Part shown: piece after piece, positions 50,263 to 63,173 of the stretch
Numbering within the stretch: the stretch's first letter is position 1
Layout: each line of letters opens with the position of its first letter
Assembly (NCBI GenBank): GCA_003993805.1
Contig: RSEF01000006.1
Location: 26,000,562 to 26,064,561 of the forward strand
DNA from: Himantopus leucocephalus
Lineage: Eukaryota > Chordata > Aves > Charadriiformes > Recurvirostridae
DNA length: 64,000 nucleotides
Direction of reading: 5' to 3'
Program-made: the position numbers and the translations under genes
Notes under the pieces: generated by a model
Database searches by the model: none
The model's input: only the letters and a program-made list of their open reading frames with translations
Told to the model about the DNA's origin: nothing

Positions 50263-53200
50263 ACGCTACAGAAACTTATGGGTGGGATTTTCAATCTCTT
50301 CAAGAACGATTACTAATAACAAAGTATATTAAAAATAAAGAGCTAAGTTGTGACCCTGAAAATATTTACGTATGTGCCTAGCTCACAGCTTGTAAGTAAT
50401 TATGGGGGCCTGATTTCTCTCACTTTCTCTAATGCAAGCCAGGAATAAGGGTCCAGATGCATGTGGAAAACCTTGGCTCACAGAGAGGGTCAGCTACAGA
50501 GATTTTGGTGGAATTACTCATACTCAACAGAGCTTATAAGCACAGGCACGCACACAGCAAGACTCCTTAGAAACACCAGGGTCTTTCTAAACCCACAGCC
50601 ACACTGACATGTAAATACACCAAATGTGAAATGGGACTTTTCTGGCTGTGATGGTGCTTGATATTTGCAGAAACAGCATTAAAATACACCCACTTCTAAT
50701 CGACTATAGCAAAACTTGGATCAGAAAATGAGGGCTAGTTAAGAAACACTGGGGGGGGGTAAGTGTTTTATTATTTGTGCAGATCTGACACTGTGACATG
50801 AATTAACCTAACTTCAAAGGATGTAACATCATCATTACAAGGCATTGCATCGAGTATAACCATTTCCAGGCTATTATGCAAACCCAACTGAAATAATATT
50901 ATGGGTACAGGATTATTCTAGTTCCCTATTAATCCCAAGAGGAAGAGGGATGTGACTTATTTTCTCATCCTGACAAATCATCTCAAGACGCTGCTGAATC
51001 AGACAGGCTTGCAGCTTAAGAGGAAATAAGTAAAAATGTTCAGCTTTTATTACTAAGTTTGAGGATTCATTAACAAGAATGTAAAACTAAACCTCACTTA
51101 AATCCCCTCATTGTTCACGATATAAATCCTTAGATTGTGTAGTTACTCTGGAATGGAGAAAGGAAAGAGCTAGAGAAGGTCACCTCCCCAGCTATTTGTT
51201 TCCAGGCAGTTTTACTCCCAGGTTCCTGCACAATACAGCAGTCTTCACTGCACACGTTTCAGGGGAAATGCTTTCCTTGCATAAAGGCTGCAACTGTTCC
51301 CACTGCACTGAAGCCATAAAACTATTGCAATTGAACCAAAACTCGATAACAGCTTAATGGTATAAAGCAATCTCTGGACTAAATTGAACCTGATCATATC
51401 ACTCTAAAGTTCTTTTCCAAGCTAAAAGGCTTTTATTTATAGTCTTTACTTATACCCAAGAGACTTTGACATATTTTAACTAACCTGCCTTCCTCGTCTT
51501 CTTAACCTTGGTCCCTTTCCAATAAAAAAGATGTCATCTGACCACGGATGGGTTTTAATTTCCAGCAGCAGAATTAACCCACAACACAAACCCCTTGTGT
51601 TTATTCACTGAGTGATGGTGCATGTCCTGGGGAGTGAGCTTTCCTTGACGAAGGTGTGGAGGGGAACAGGCTGGAGGTACCTCTGTTACCACACCAACCA
51701 CTAGCATGAAACAAATCTCTGAATCCCACCTATTCCAACCCTTCTGGTTTCATAGACACCACCAGGAGAGCAGAATACGCCGAGACCCACCAGTGGATGA
51801 ATGTCACTGTTACCGGGACTCACTGAATCTCCTTACGTAGTCACCCCATGTTGACACAACTGTTGCAGACTGCAGAATCATGGCTTAGACGGTGCAATCC
51901 TGCCTACAAACACAGACTAATTGGACCTCAGGCAAAGCACGCCACAGCCTTCCCTCCACCCAATAAGTATACACGGGAGGGACTTCGGAGCTGCCCCGAC
52001 GGTCAGATACTGTGTCAAATGTACACAGTGTCTGCACGGCACTGCACCAGCCACCCCGGCCCAGGAGGGCTAATGAAAGGACAACTGAGCAGCATTTATA
52101 GACCAGAGAGCGTCAATACACCTTTGATTTGACAGGGCTGGAAAAAACCAACATTTTTGTCTTGGGTGAGGGAAAGAAATTGAAAACTGGGATTATATCA
52201 GGATGAACAATGCCATGATTGAAAGAAAATCTTTTGCCTGACTCTGAGGGTCTTTTTTTGACCTTTGTCTGAGGGTCTTTTTCAGTGAGGTCTAGCAAGT
52301 GCCTCCTCTGCACACAAGGTGGCTCACGTCTGCTCCAGACCTGGCTGGCAGTGCTCATGAGATGTGGTGGTGGCATTACACGAGATGCTGCAGTCCCCAG
52401 ATCCTGGACACCTTGTCTGCCTGCAGCAGCACTACCCTGAAAGCTTCATGCCTTCCTTTCCCCAACCCCCTTCCCAAGGCTGCTCTCTGGGAAGGAGCAG
52501 GGATATACCTCACTAGCTTGGCTTTGTGAGAGCAAAACCAAGGAGCGGGAAGAGAGGCCCAGGCAGGTGGTTCAAGCAAGTGCTTGGTGGTCCAGCAGCA
52601 CATCTCTGGCTGTGGGATGCAGCAGGGAGCAGGGGGGTCAAGCAGGGCAGTATCACAGTCCAACACAGTAGCTTTTGCTTGGCAGACAGCATTCTCCTTT
52701 CAGCTGTGGACAGCCCACTGGTGGCTCTCCTGTTCCCTGTCACCATGTACCAGAGCCAGCAGCAAGCAATCCCTTCTTCTCCCAGCCCCTAAGAGATGGG
52801 GGTGGCTGGGACATTGTGAAAAAGTAAATATTTACGTAGCCAGGGCCTTCCTTCCCCTGCCTTGTATTTTCTCCCCCTTCTTAAAATGTCACAGATCAGC
52901 TGTTTTCATAATTGTGCAGGAAATGAGTTCCCTGCTGGCTGGCAGCTTAACACCCGCATGTGCTGGGTCTACTGTGGCTGCACTGCTCATCTCTGCCGCT
53001 GGCTCCTGCATCCACCTGACATCTTCAGAAGATGGATTTGGCCACAGGGGAGATGGGACAGTCAGGGACATGGGCACAGAGCTGCATGACTATGGTAGTC
53101 CTTCTCGTAGCTGCAGCTTTAGAGGAACCCCTATCATCCCCTGGTCCACGGGTCAGATCAGGATCCCGGGAGACCCGACACTCTGTTTATGCCACTTCAG

Positions 53201-56200
53201 AGCAAACATCCAAACCAGACTAACACAGCTTCCTGCCTGCACGCAGCGGCGAGCGCACTCAGGAAATTCAGGCATATTTCACCCTTGTGACTTTTTCTTT
53301 GTTCTTTGGACAAAGCCTCGTTCACTGGAGATGTTGCTAAAAGGATTATTATCTATAGGAGACTTCTCTTCCCAAGAGGAAATCTGCTAAACACACAATT
53401 CTGCATTTGCTCTGTTTTGTAGGAGCCAGGATTAAGATAGGAATATTTTCCCTTCTGCTCTCCACATCTAATGATTTAAATAGACCAGAGGTGACGACAC
53501 TGCCTATTGGGAATAGGCACAGATGCCTTTATCCTGTACTCTGGTCTGGTGGTTTTACTGCCTGCCTGAGAAGGTACCAAGCTATCCTGTGTTTGGTGGG
53601 AAGAGATGGAAAAAGAGTTGAAAGAATTTGGTGGGAATCACATCTAATGGTGCACTCAGTGAAAAAGTGAAGTCTGCCCACCAGCCCGAACACCTACAAT
53701 AAAACCCCAGCAAGGGCCAAACCAGATTGCAAATGTTTTGCTTATTCCACATCAGCGCTGTGCCATTCAGAGCCCTGAATATGAGAAGGAACCTGCAAGT
53801 CTGAACTTGCCAATACTTAGGATGTAGAAGCAGAAAGATTGTAATTTTCTGCTCTTTATTTAGAGGTGGCAAAACCCTGATAGAAAATGACATGGTGAAA
53901 GTGCTTAACTTCAGACCCAAGGAAATTTGAGAGCAAACATTAATTACCTCCATCCTGAGTACAAGCCCGGGGCCTGTATTAGCACCTCTCTGAATGGGAG
54001 AAGCTCAAGAGGATTGAATTTCCCACTTCTAGGACTTACTTTCTTTTCCTCCTCTACCTACCCTTGGTTTCCTCTTTCCAATTCCCACGTTATTTCCCTC
54101 TCTCCGCCTCAGCTTTCCCATTAAACAGGACTACAACTCTAAAAAAAAAATCACAGGGGGGCAGACTCTGCCATGGGTTATTTCATTATAGTGGAATAGA
54201 TTCAGGTTGGCAAATCCCTGTCCGCAGTATCCCCTCACTCTGCTCCTGAGTATAAAGATCCCCTTATAAGTAAGGACAAACGCATTCATGAGAGCCTGAA
54301 AATAGCTGCATTGTGGAGTAGGAAGGTCTGCAAACACACCACACTTAAGAACATCAGCACCCAAAAAGCTTAATAGATAGAGAAAATAAGGTAGGAGAAA
54401 TCACTTGCGATGAAGCAGCAAATTCCCAGGTTCATTGTTTCCAATCCACAGGAAAAAAATAATCACAACCTATTTTAAGCATGTGAGTATATAAATAAAT
54501 CAGCTGGCCCAGCCAAAAGGCAAACTGGGCTGAAAACAGATTCAAACAGATTATTACTTAGCTGTGAATCTCAGCTGGACTCTGCTCTCCTTTATTGCTC
54601 AGGCAGCTGAAATCTGAACACAACAGAGACCAGATCAGGCAGAGAAGCAACATCCAGAGGGAATATCTAGAGCCTGTGGGGCTACAAAGCCATCCGAGTC
54701 CCTGGCAAGCTTGACTCCCGTCTTAAAAAGCACTTTCATTATATGAGCCATTTGTTGATGGATTGTGGGAAAAAGTAGATTTCAACCCACAGATGAAGAC
54801 AAGCAAACCCTTATATAAAGCCACCCTCTCCCCAGCCTGTGGGTTAAATGTAGAATGCTCTCAGACTTGCTACATACCACCCACTTTAGATTACAGACTT
54901 GCACAGTTATTTTTAAAAAGTAATTATAGTAGTAGAGGGCACACTCATCTGGAAGGGCTGCCTGAGGAAACGACGAGCCCAGTGCAGCTCGAACTGCTTT
55001 TCAAGTCTATAATCGTGTTTATTTATTGCCTTTAAAAACAAGAATCAAAATCCAACTAATTTCTGAGTAAAAACGTCTGTATATTTCCCCAAGGAGTCCA
55101 AGCAGCTATACTGCACTGAAAACCTGCCCTGGCCTTTTCAGTCTAGCATCCAGCGCTGAAAAAAAATAAATAATCCCCATTAGCTCTGGCTTCAAGCAAA
55201 CCCAAACCAAACCCCCTTTCCATTCTTTGTTTTCTCTTGAAATGGTGCCTTGATCATTACAAAACTCTCATCAGGAGACTCAAATGGTCTAATGAGAGGC
55301 ACATCATGTTCTGCATATGCTGATTTCTGCCCAGAGGTGGTTTCTGGTTGAGCAAAATACCAGCTCTTAACCTGTGTGAGAGGAGCAGGTACAAGCCCCA
55401 GAAAAATAGTCTATAGGTTTTTCCTATTCCAGCCCCTCGTTTCAGCTGCCAGCTGGTGGATTTTGGATTTGCATGCTGAGAAAGGACTCAGAAGAGATGG
55501 AAAGAGAGGAAAGAGGACCAGGCACGTGGGCAGATGATAGCATCATTATTTTTTTTCTCCTTTTTCTTCCTTTTGTAATGAAATCAGGCCTTTGGCTCAG
55601 GTCCTATTAATGCCCACCTCCAGAAGGCCTGACGCTGCCTGTCAAACAGGCTCTGCATGCAAAGCCAAAAGCCCCCCTGCCCTCCATTACACGGGGCTCG
55701 TCACAGCCCCTTCCTCGGCGGCAGCTCTGAAAGCCGGTGGTCGCTGGTAGCTGCCTTTTCCGCAGCTTCTTCAATAGGAAGTAGCCTAAGGGCATCCTAT
55801 GACCTCACACTTAACGACTTTGTCTTTGAACCAGAAAAGACTTAAACCCTAAAAATATCTCCACGGAGCCTGAAGAAAATAATACGCCTGCCTGCCCCCC
55901 TCGAAATCATCAATCCTTCTGCCGCCCAGCCAAGGAACAGCCGCTTCCTCCCGGCAGCCCCTGTTTTCCCTTCAAGCCCGGAGCCGACAGGAAATCCATT
56001 CTCCTCTTGTGAGAGACAGGAGATGAATTTTCCGCAATACCTCTCCTAGCAAGGCAGAAAATAGAAAGAAACAATAGGAACTGCTTTCTCAAACAATAGG
56101 AGCTCCTGAAGAGCTGCTCACCAGGAGCTCGGCATCACCCAAGTCCTAAATAAGCTGGAGTGGAAACAAGCCAAGGACCTGTTAGCTGTCTTGCTAACAC

Positions 56201-57594
56201 ACTGCCCTGACTCAAATATAAGTTCGTTTTAAACCTGGAGTCACTCTCCCCTTTCATAGAACAGGCAGGAAAACTGAAATATGTATGTTAAAATGAAATT
56301 ATACTGCATTATGGAGTGGCCTCCAAAAAGCACTCCACAGCTGTTCAAGCCCCCAGCATCCCATGCCGCAGTGCCATGTGTCACCTCCCCACCCCCTGGC
56401 AGCTCCTCTGAGATGGGGACAGGGGATGGCAATGCTGATTTACTGCAGGTGGGTTGAAGGGGATGGGGGGCAGAGCTCCTCTTTCTCCACCTGATAAAGT
56501 CTGCTGCTTCATACTGAAGAAAGCACAACAGCATATCTCGGTTATTTGTGTTACACGGGTAAGGCTCAACAAACCAGACATCTGAGACTCTTCTCGCTGT
56601 GTGTATGTGCACCTACCATGCCTGCAAGACTACCCCTGCATATTAAAGGAACGCTATTTAAGATAACTTAACTCACATTTTAATCTAAAAAGTTAGATAT
56701 GACTGGGTCTAAGATAAAGAGAATTTTATCTGATCTCTCCTTTTTTTTTAAACCTTTAAGCTACTTTTTGACTCGCCCTGAACTGCTGCAACACTGCTCA
56801 TTTCCGTGTAGATCAGGAATTCAAAATGACCCCAAAGAAAAGTTAAAAATCACTTACTAACACCTTGTTGCCCTGGCTCAGAGCGCTGCAGGAGAAGATA
56901 ATAAAAAATGGAAAACAAGTCTGAAATGAAATATATTTTTGCACATAAAATCCAGCTAATAATTAGGACAGGGAATGCATTTCGTTTCCAATGCCCAGCT
57001 AGCAACCACCTCTTCAAAGGAGAAAACAGCCTACAATAAGAATATCTCTGAGATTTCTAAGGGTCCTCCTCAGCCAGCATGCTTCTGACAGTCCCCGTGC
57101 CCTCTGCCTCCAGACGTGGGCAGAATAAATGCCGAAAATGCCTCACATGCATGGACCGCTGCTGAAATGCAGCGCCTTTGACAAAATTACACATGGCTAC
57201 ATCCTCATTTTGCTGATCCCAGTCTAGATTTACACAGGTGGAACAGTAACCGCTGGATCCAAAGGTCACTGCGGTGCTGGTTGTTAGGATGAGCCCGTCA
57301 TCTCTGCTTCAGCACAAGAATAACCGCCCAAGATCTCTGCACAAAATGCTGTTTCTCCTCCAGCCCAGAGCAAAACAAAAGGAGCAAAGCTGGAATATAC
57401 ACAACCGAGAGGAAAAAGAGCTGCTCTCATCACCATGGACGAAAACCTCCTGCTGCAAACCTGCTCGAGCCTTTCTCCTCAGCTTCCTCTTCCCCAAAGA
57501 CAGCACTGGAAAGAGCAGGGGAAAAAAAGAAACACCCACACACCAAACCGAAACTGAAAAGCAGACATATCCACCTGGGATGCAGTTCATCGGC

Positions 57595-57900
57595 AGGAGA
57601 TCTCCTTCCTGCGAGCGGCAGAAACGGAGGTGAGGAAGGTCCCGGCCGGCGTTGGCGAGAGGTTATTCCCCGTCCTCCTGCATTGTGCAAAATGGGGAGG
57701 CTCCCTGCCGCCGCCAGCGCTCCCTCCCTGCCGGGACCCCTCGCCAGCCCCAGGTATCTGGGCGGTGCTGGGATGGCCTCCCGCGCCCTCCGCGACTGCA
57801 CCTCTCCCTTCCCACAGCCCTCCTGACTCACGCGTGGGACTCGGCTGGGCTGGGGCTCGCACCCCCGGCTCCCGCTTTGCCAGGGGAACAGCCCCCAGCA
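57595..57900. promoter_or_regulatory. CpG-rich islet in the 31-kb intron
   Basis: Counting by hand gives about two dozen CpG dinucleotides in 300 bases, with G+C near two thirds. This is far above the surrounding AT-rich, CpG-poor intron and in the range of a small CpG island. It includes GGCCGGCG, CCGCCGCC, CCGCGCC and ACGCGTG. No TATA box or annotated first exon is evident. It could be an internal promoter, an orphan CpG island or an enhancer, or merely a GC-rich patch. Confidence 0.4.
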
Positions 57901-60900
57901 GACTCTGGGCCAGGGGAGGAGGAGAGGCTGGGGCTCCTCTGGGGAACCGGGAGCCTTGCCCAGGGTTTAATGAGGCAGACGAAGCCGTCCCAGCTCGGAG
58001 CAGCTCACCCTGCTCCCCACCCACCATCGCTGGCACCAGCCACGTGCCGCAGCTCAGGAGCAAAAAACGGGGCCAAACCTGCACTACCTGCAGGGATCTT
58101 CCTGCCACCCTGTATTTGCTGCCTGTCCTTAAAATGCCTCAGCAGGCGCAGCAAGTGTTCCCACTGCCTCGGGGCCAAGGAAGGAGAAAGTCCCAGAGAC
58201 CCCTCTGAGATGGTGCTGAGGCGTTTCTCTTCTCACGGGGAAAGCAGAGCATCAGGGCATGGCAGGGCCAGACAACGGCCGGTGACATCTCATCCACCAC
58301 ACGGGCATCCCTCCCGGTGCCCCAGGACACAGCCACCAAGCTCTGCTGGCAGCATGCGCCCTGAAAAGGGTGATTACCTCTTTCTTCAGCTTAATCAAGG
58401 GAGGAGGAAAATCCAAGTGGGAAAGAAAGGAAGAGAGAAGGTGTCTCTCTGGCAGAGGCTCCCAAGTGCTGGAGGCAGGGACTGGAGCCAGGCCAATGCT
58501 GCTTCTGCAGCAGCCCTGACCGAGCTGGTAGGGCAGCCTGCACCGACGTCCCTGGTCCCCTGGGATAGCACCCAGCTTCCCAAAGGCAAGAAAAAACAGG
58601 CACATAAAGCAGTCTCCGGGAGTGGGATGTCTCCCTCTCCAGGCAGCATGGAAGCTGCAGAGCAGGCACTCCATGAGGATCTTCCCCTTCCAGCACAGCC
58701 TATGCAAAAATCTCCCAATTTTTTCATCGGGGCTCAAAACTGGTGTGAAGTCCAGGCAGGGACCAAGCTGGAATGTGGGCAGAAAGTGCAGGGGGCTGCC
58801 ATCATCAATGCCCTGCCCTCCGTGCCATGGAAAGCCTCTCTCCACCACAGGGATCTGCAGCCCAGTAGCCAGTGTGATGGGATGATTTCATGCCGTGCAG
58901 TGCGTTTTCCCCAAGGCCACACTTTGGAAGACACAGTGGAACAAGAGGAGCTGACATCGCTCCAACTTCAGCTTTGTCTCCAGATGGCTCTTCCACTGAG
59001 TGCCAACAGAAACGAAAAACAATGCAAACCCTGGAGTCTTGGGTCAATCACTGCAAAACTGTTAATCCCAGGGTTGCATCACCCCATCTCTGTCAATTGT
59101 ATTTGCCAGTGTTCTCCAGAAGCACAACAGACCACTATTCTCCTTCGAGCTGAAGTTCCTTCATTAATTACCTCAAGATCCCTGAAATAAGGGAGCCCAG
59201 ATCCATAACCTCTTCTCTCTGCTGATGCACATATAAAAGTAGCAAGGCTTTGGGTCCACGCGCCAAAGATTGCTCTTCAGATATGGAGTAGCAGAAGTGA
59301 TGGAGAAATCAGTGCAGTGCAAATGGGCTCAATCAACGGTCCCACTGGTACAGCCAAACAGCATTTTTCATCTGTGTTTTCTTACAGTGACAAACCGTAT
59401 TTGGTCTAGAAAGGGTTTTTGCAGAAAAATTTATTTTCACTCTTCCACAATCTCCCTCCATCCTCCCAAACAAAAATTTCATACCAACTAAAAAAATCCT
59501 CTCTGGCCACCCCACAAACAGGTTTTCTTATGTGGTTTTCTTTTGCCTCACCTCCCCTGATGCAGACTTTTCCAACAGTAACAAGGGAAATCAGAGAGAC
59601 GAAAGGGAAAACTCAAGGGAAAAAGATAAAACGGAAAGGGGAAGAAAAATAAAAGTTTTGCCCTCTTGGTATGGTTAAAAAAAAAACCTCACAGAAAAAT
59701 TGACAGCAGGAGAGTGACTCTTCAAAAAGTAAAACAAAACTGAAAACTAATTCACAGGACATCTTTTACAGGACAACCTGACACTGCTTATTATTTCCTT
59801 GCTCCTCTTCATGGCAGTGAAAGCTGTAGAGTCCTTACTTGTGTAAGAGGGAAGTGGGGGAAAAATATATACAAAGAAAGAAATTGATAAAAATAAGATA
59901 AAGTTGTTCAGAGGAAAGAAAAACTGCACTTTACTGCTGTCAAACCCAGTACGGTCTCTCCTTGGAGGACAAGGCTGAACTCTGTTACACTTTCCTTGTT
60001 TTTTACAGGTAAAAGGCTTCCAGCACAGTCAAATACTAAAGCTTGATTGCCCCAACAGGCAGGCACCTTGCCTAGTAATTTGCAACCATATAACCACCCC
60101 AAACCAGCAGCAGTGAGCGAAAGGGGGCTATCATCTGTGCGTAAAGCAAAAATCACAGCCGACACATAACAGGCCAGCAAAGCAGTAGCCATCTGCACCC
60201 AGGTGGGGATGAAACCTGCAGTGAAACACTTTCTAGTACCCAGGGGATCTGCAATCTGTGCAGACAGTGGGAGGGAGAGACATGTACAGCTGGGAGCTGA
60301 ACAGGGCAGTGGGACACCTTTTGCTTTCCTCATAAATCGGGATCATGCATCGCCATCCCTGCTTTGTGCAGAGTAAGTTGAGACATAGCATGACCGTGCC
60401 CAAGCAACAGGACCTGGACGGTGCAGCCTCTTGCTCCAGACACATAGCCAACTGATGCTCGTGATCCTACCAGGGTGACAGAGCAGCACATGCTAGCCCT
60501 TTCCCTGTGGGAAAGAGATGCGGGAGCTTGCTTTCATCCAATGAGACCCTCTGCATGCTCTGTCTGCCACCTAGATGATCATGGACAGACCAGGAGGGTG
60601 TCCCAGAGGCTGTTGATCTCTTAGTTTAGACATCTTCCCTTCTCCCTTTCCATGCCAGAAACAGACCCAGTGTCCTGGATCCCCCAATCCCTGCTGTGAC
60701 TGCAAGGTGTAGGAAGGGAGAGATTACGCTCCTCCTTCGGGACCCTGCCCTTTGGCCCAACTTGCTGTAGTCATCCCTCAGTTCTTCCCTTCCAGCCCTT
60801 CACTGCAGCAGGAGACTCGGGTACCACCACCACCCACTTCTGCTTATGAAGCAGTGGCTGCATGGGCTGCTGCTGTGACTCCACCACGCTACGGGTGACC

Positions 60901-61234
60901 TGCTGACAAGTCCCGTACGCATCCTCTGCTGTGGCAAAGTGACCTACAAAGGTGGCTCCTCAATGCCCAGGCTCAGATCATGCCTTATTTCAGGAGAACA
61001 CCATGGCATTGCTAACAAGCAGGAGTCATGGGCTGGCATGCATTGACTTCCTAAACCAGACCTGACGGGGGGAAGTTGCCCAAGCCTGCAAGCGACACAA
61101 GCAAACCCCGGGCACTCAGAACCCCGCACGCAGAGTCACTCCAGCTTGGCTGAATCAGGCCCATAATAAGCAAGCAAGATCATAACATCTTCATAAAAGT
61201 AGGATATAAGTACAAACATCTGCCCTGCTGTTTT

Positions 61235-61375
61235 TTAATTACGACAGTTTATAGCTAGGTATTCGTTTCAGTAATCCACAGCTCCGGCTGCAGAAATGCC
61301 ATGCGTATTCTAATTACGGCAGATAGTTTATTTAACAGAGTTTGACATTGTTTGACATTTAGCTGAGTCACCTTG
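61235..61375. promoter_or_regulatory. Candidate enhancer-like block with paired TAATTA sites
   Basis: TTAATTACGACAGTTTATAG recurs about 75 bases later as TAATTACGGCAGATAGTTTA. Each holds a homeodomain-type TAATTA core. A GTTTGACATT duplication and an AP-1/MAF-like GCTGAGTCA follow. No conservation data are available, so this is only a pattern. Confidence 0.25.
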
Positions 61376-61856
61376 TTCCTGGGTAAAGCAACATGGGCTT
61401 TTCAGCAGTTCAACAAGAAAGAGGCAGAGATTTGATATCAAAAGTAGAACATCTATCACAGAAATTTTTAATTAAATACAGCTGACGTCTATACTATTCT
61501 TGCAGCTTCTCTCTTTGGGACACTAAGTCAACCCAAATGTTTTCCACACATAACTCTTCTCCTCAAGGACACACAGCAGTACCATCTCCCTTATGTTCTT
61601 GAAGGGTGGGAATGGTAGGAAGTGTTGTAATGGGCATATGGGATATAAGTCATCCTCCGCAAATATCACCCACCCATATATCAGGACATCCATCCTTAAG
61701 AACTGCACACAGCCTGAGCATCAGTCACCTGCATTCAGACAACATTTTTCTAGGACAAAGTAAAAGAAATGGGCCATTGATGATCAAAACAGGAGGAACA
61801 ACCGTTACCTGCAGAAAGAGATCCTACAGCACCTCACCCAAAGCCATCTGCCCTCC

Positions 61857-61950
61857 TGTACAGTGCTTTTCAAGGATCTCAAAATGCTTTCCAGCAAGAA
61901 AGGCAGGCCAGCAGTATCCATCCTCATCCTACAGAGGTTTCACAAACTGA
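61857..61950 (-). repeat. MIR/CORE-SINE-like relic, antisense
   Basis: TGTACAGTGCTTTTCAAGGA, TCTCAAAATGCTTTCCAGC, GCAGTATCCATCCTCATCC and TACAGAGGTTTCACAAACTG follow the antisense MIR 3'-to-core order ('AGGATCTCAAAGCGCTTTAC', 'TATTATCCCCATTTTACAGA'). Confidence 0.6.
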
Positions 61951-63173
61951 CTTGTCTATGAGTTGGTGGGACAGCTGGAAAGAAAGCCCATGCTTGGACT
62001 CCTCTCCTCATCCCATGTTGGAAATGGAGGGTAACACCACCTCCCCCATGGCTGCAGAGGGTCTGGATGCAGCACAGAGCACTGCAAAGAGCAAATCCCG
62101 ACCCTGAGGCTGCCTTCCAGAAGGTCTGCGGAGGCTGCCAGGCTGCCTTGCTGCCCTACTGCAGTTCCAATGCTTGCATCACGTATTTGCGCTGCTGGTT
62201 TCCAAGTCCCAGCTTCCCTGCTAGCGCTGGAGCTGTGCTCACCACACATCTGGAGCAGCTGCTCTGCCTGCAAACAGTGTCGGGGACCGCAGCATGCTCC
62301 TGGAGAGGACTAAGCCCTCCCATCCCAGCTTCTCTTTACAGATCTTTGGGGAAGAGCTAGGATCTCCTTTTTATACTTAAAGACAGAACGGACCTTTTAA
62401 CAGGCTGAAAATACTCCATTTATTCTGGCAGGCAGTGCAGTGAGCCAAACTTTAATCCAACAGCCAGAATCGTGCAGTCAGACAATAGGAAGCTGGCCTG
62501 AGCGTGCATTTCCAAGAGCACACTGCGGTCTGGCTCATGTCCCCTGTGCCATCCCTGCAGTCACTGCTGGAAGAAGCTGTGGGGGAGAGTGTGCCATTAC
62601 CCTGAGGAGAGGATATTCATCATGTCCATGCCCTCTCTGAAAGCTGTCAGAGGAACAGTGTCTCAGGCCAAAGAGATATTTACTTATCTTTTTGGCCAGC
62701 ATTGCAGAAATCCCTGTTTGATTTAACCTTCTTTCCGTTTCCTTTATATCCCAGTGGCAACTTTAATTATTCATTCCTCATTGTACAGTAACAGTGTCTG
62801 CAGAACCACAGCATTCAGAAATGAAGAAGATGGTGTCTGTGATCTCCAGTGGCCTCCCAGTTGGCGGCCCAAGCTCAGGTTGTGTGGTTGCACCCCACAG
62901 GCACAGCCCCCCCGAAGCCATCCAATCCCTTTGCGTGGCAGGGCACGAGCCAACCTGAACCTGAACAGCTGATGCAAGATCTCCTGGGAGCCCTAAACAC
63001 CATGCCAGTTATTTTAGGAGGAGGTGGAGGTCTGGTATCACAAGGCTGCATGTATGAGCTCCCAGGGAAAAGGCATTTGTAAGAGGGGCCACAAAAAGTA
63101 CAGATGGTGGTTGGGGAACTGCAGTTCCCAACTGCTCTCACCCAGCTTAGTTAGGGCTTTCCCACAGCGTTAC

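Larger units (their letters stand above)
31935..63173 (-). other. SH3PXD2A: SH3PXD2A intron between PX exons 3 and 4 (31.2 kb)
   Basis: This complete intron is bounded by GTAACG at 63173 and a CTCAG acceptor at 31935. It contains a hAT-like relic (38667-38812), palindromic repeats (39010-39075, 50165-50262), an antisense CR1/L3 LINE relic (42030-43050), an antisense CR1 3' end (46127-46300), a CA microsatellite (47976-47989), MIR-like relics (49515-49590, 61857-61950), a G9 run (50751-50759), a CpG-rich islet with a long open frame downstream (57595-59190), and an AT-rich block with paired TAATTA sites (61235-61375). I see no exons in it, although short alternative exons cannot be excluded by eye. 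Confidence 0.92.

Noticed and set aside
52584..53390. Plus-strand open frame of 268 codons
   Set aside because: Begins at a non-ATG codon, has no recognisable domain, and lies within an intron of an antisense gene.
58252..58848. Minus-strand open frame of 198 codons
   Set aside because: Shadow of the GC-rich stretch that also gives the long plus-strand frame; no SH3PXD2A-like residues.
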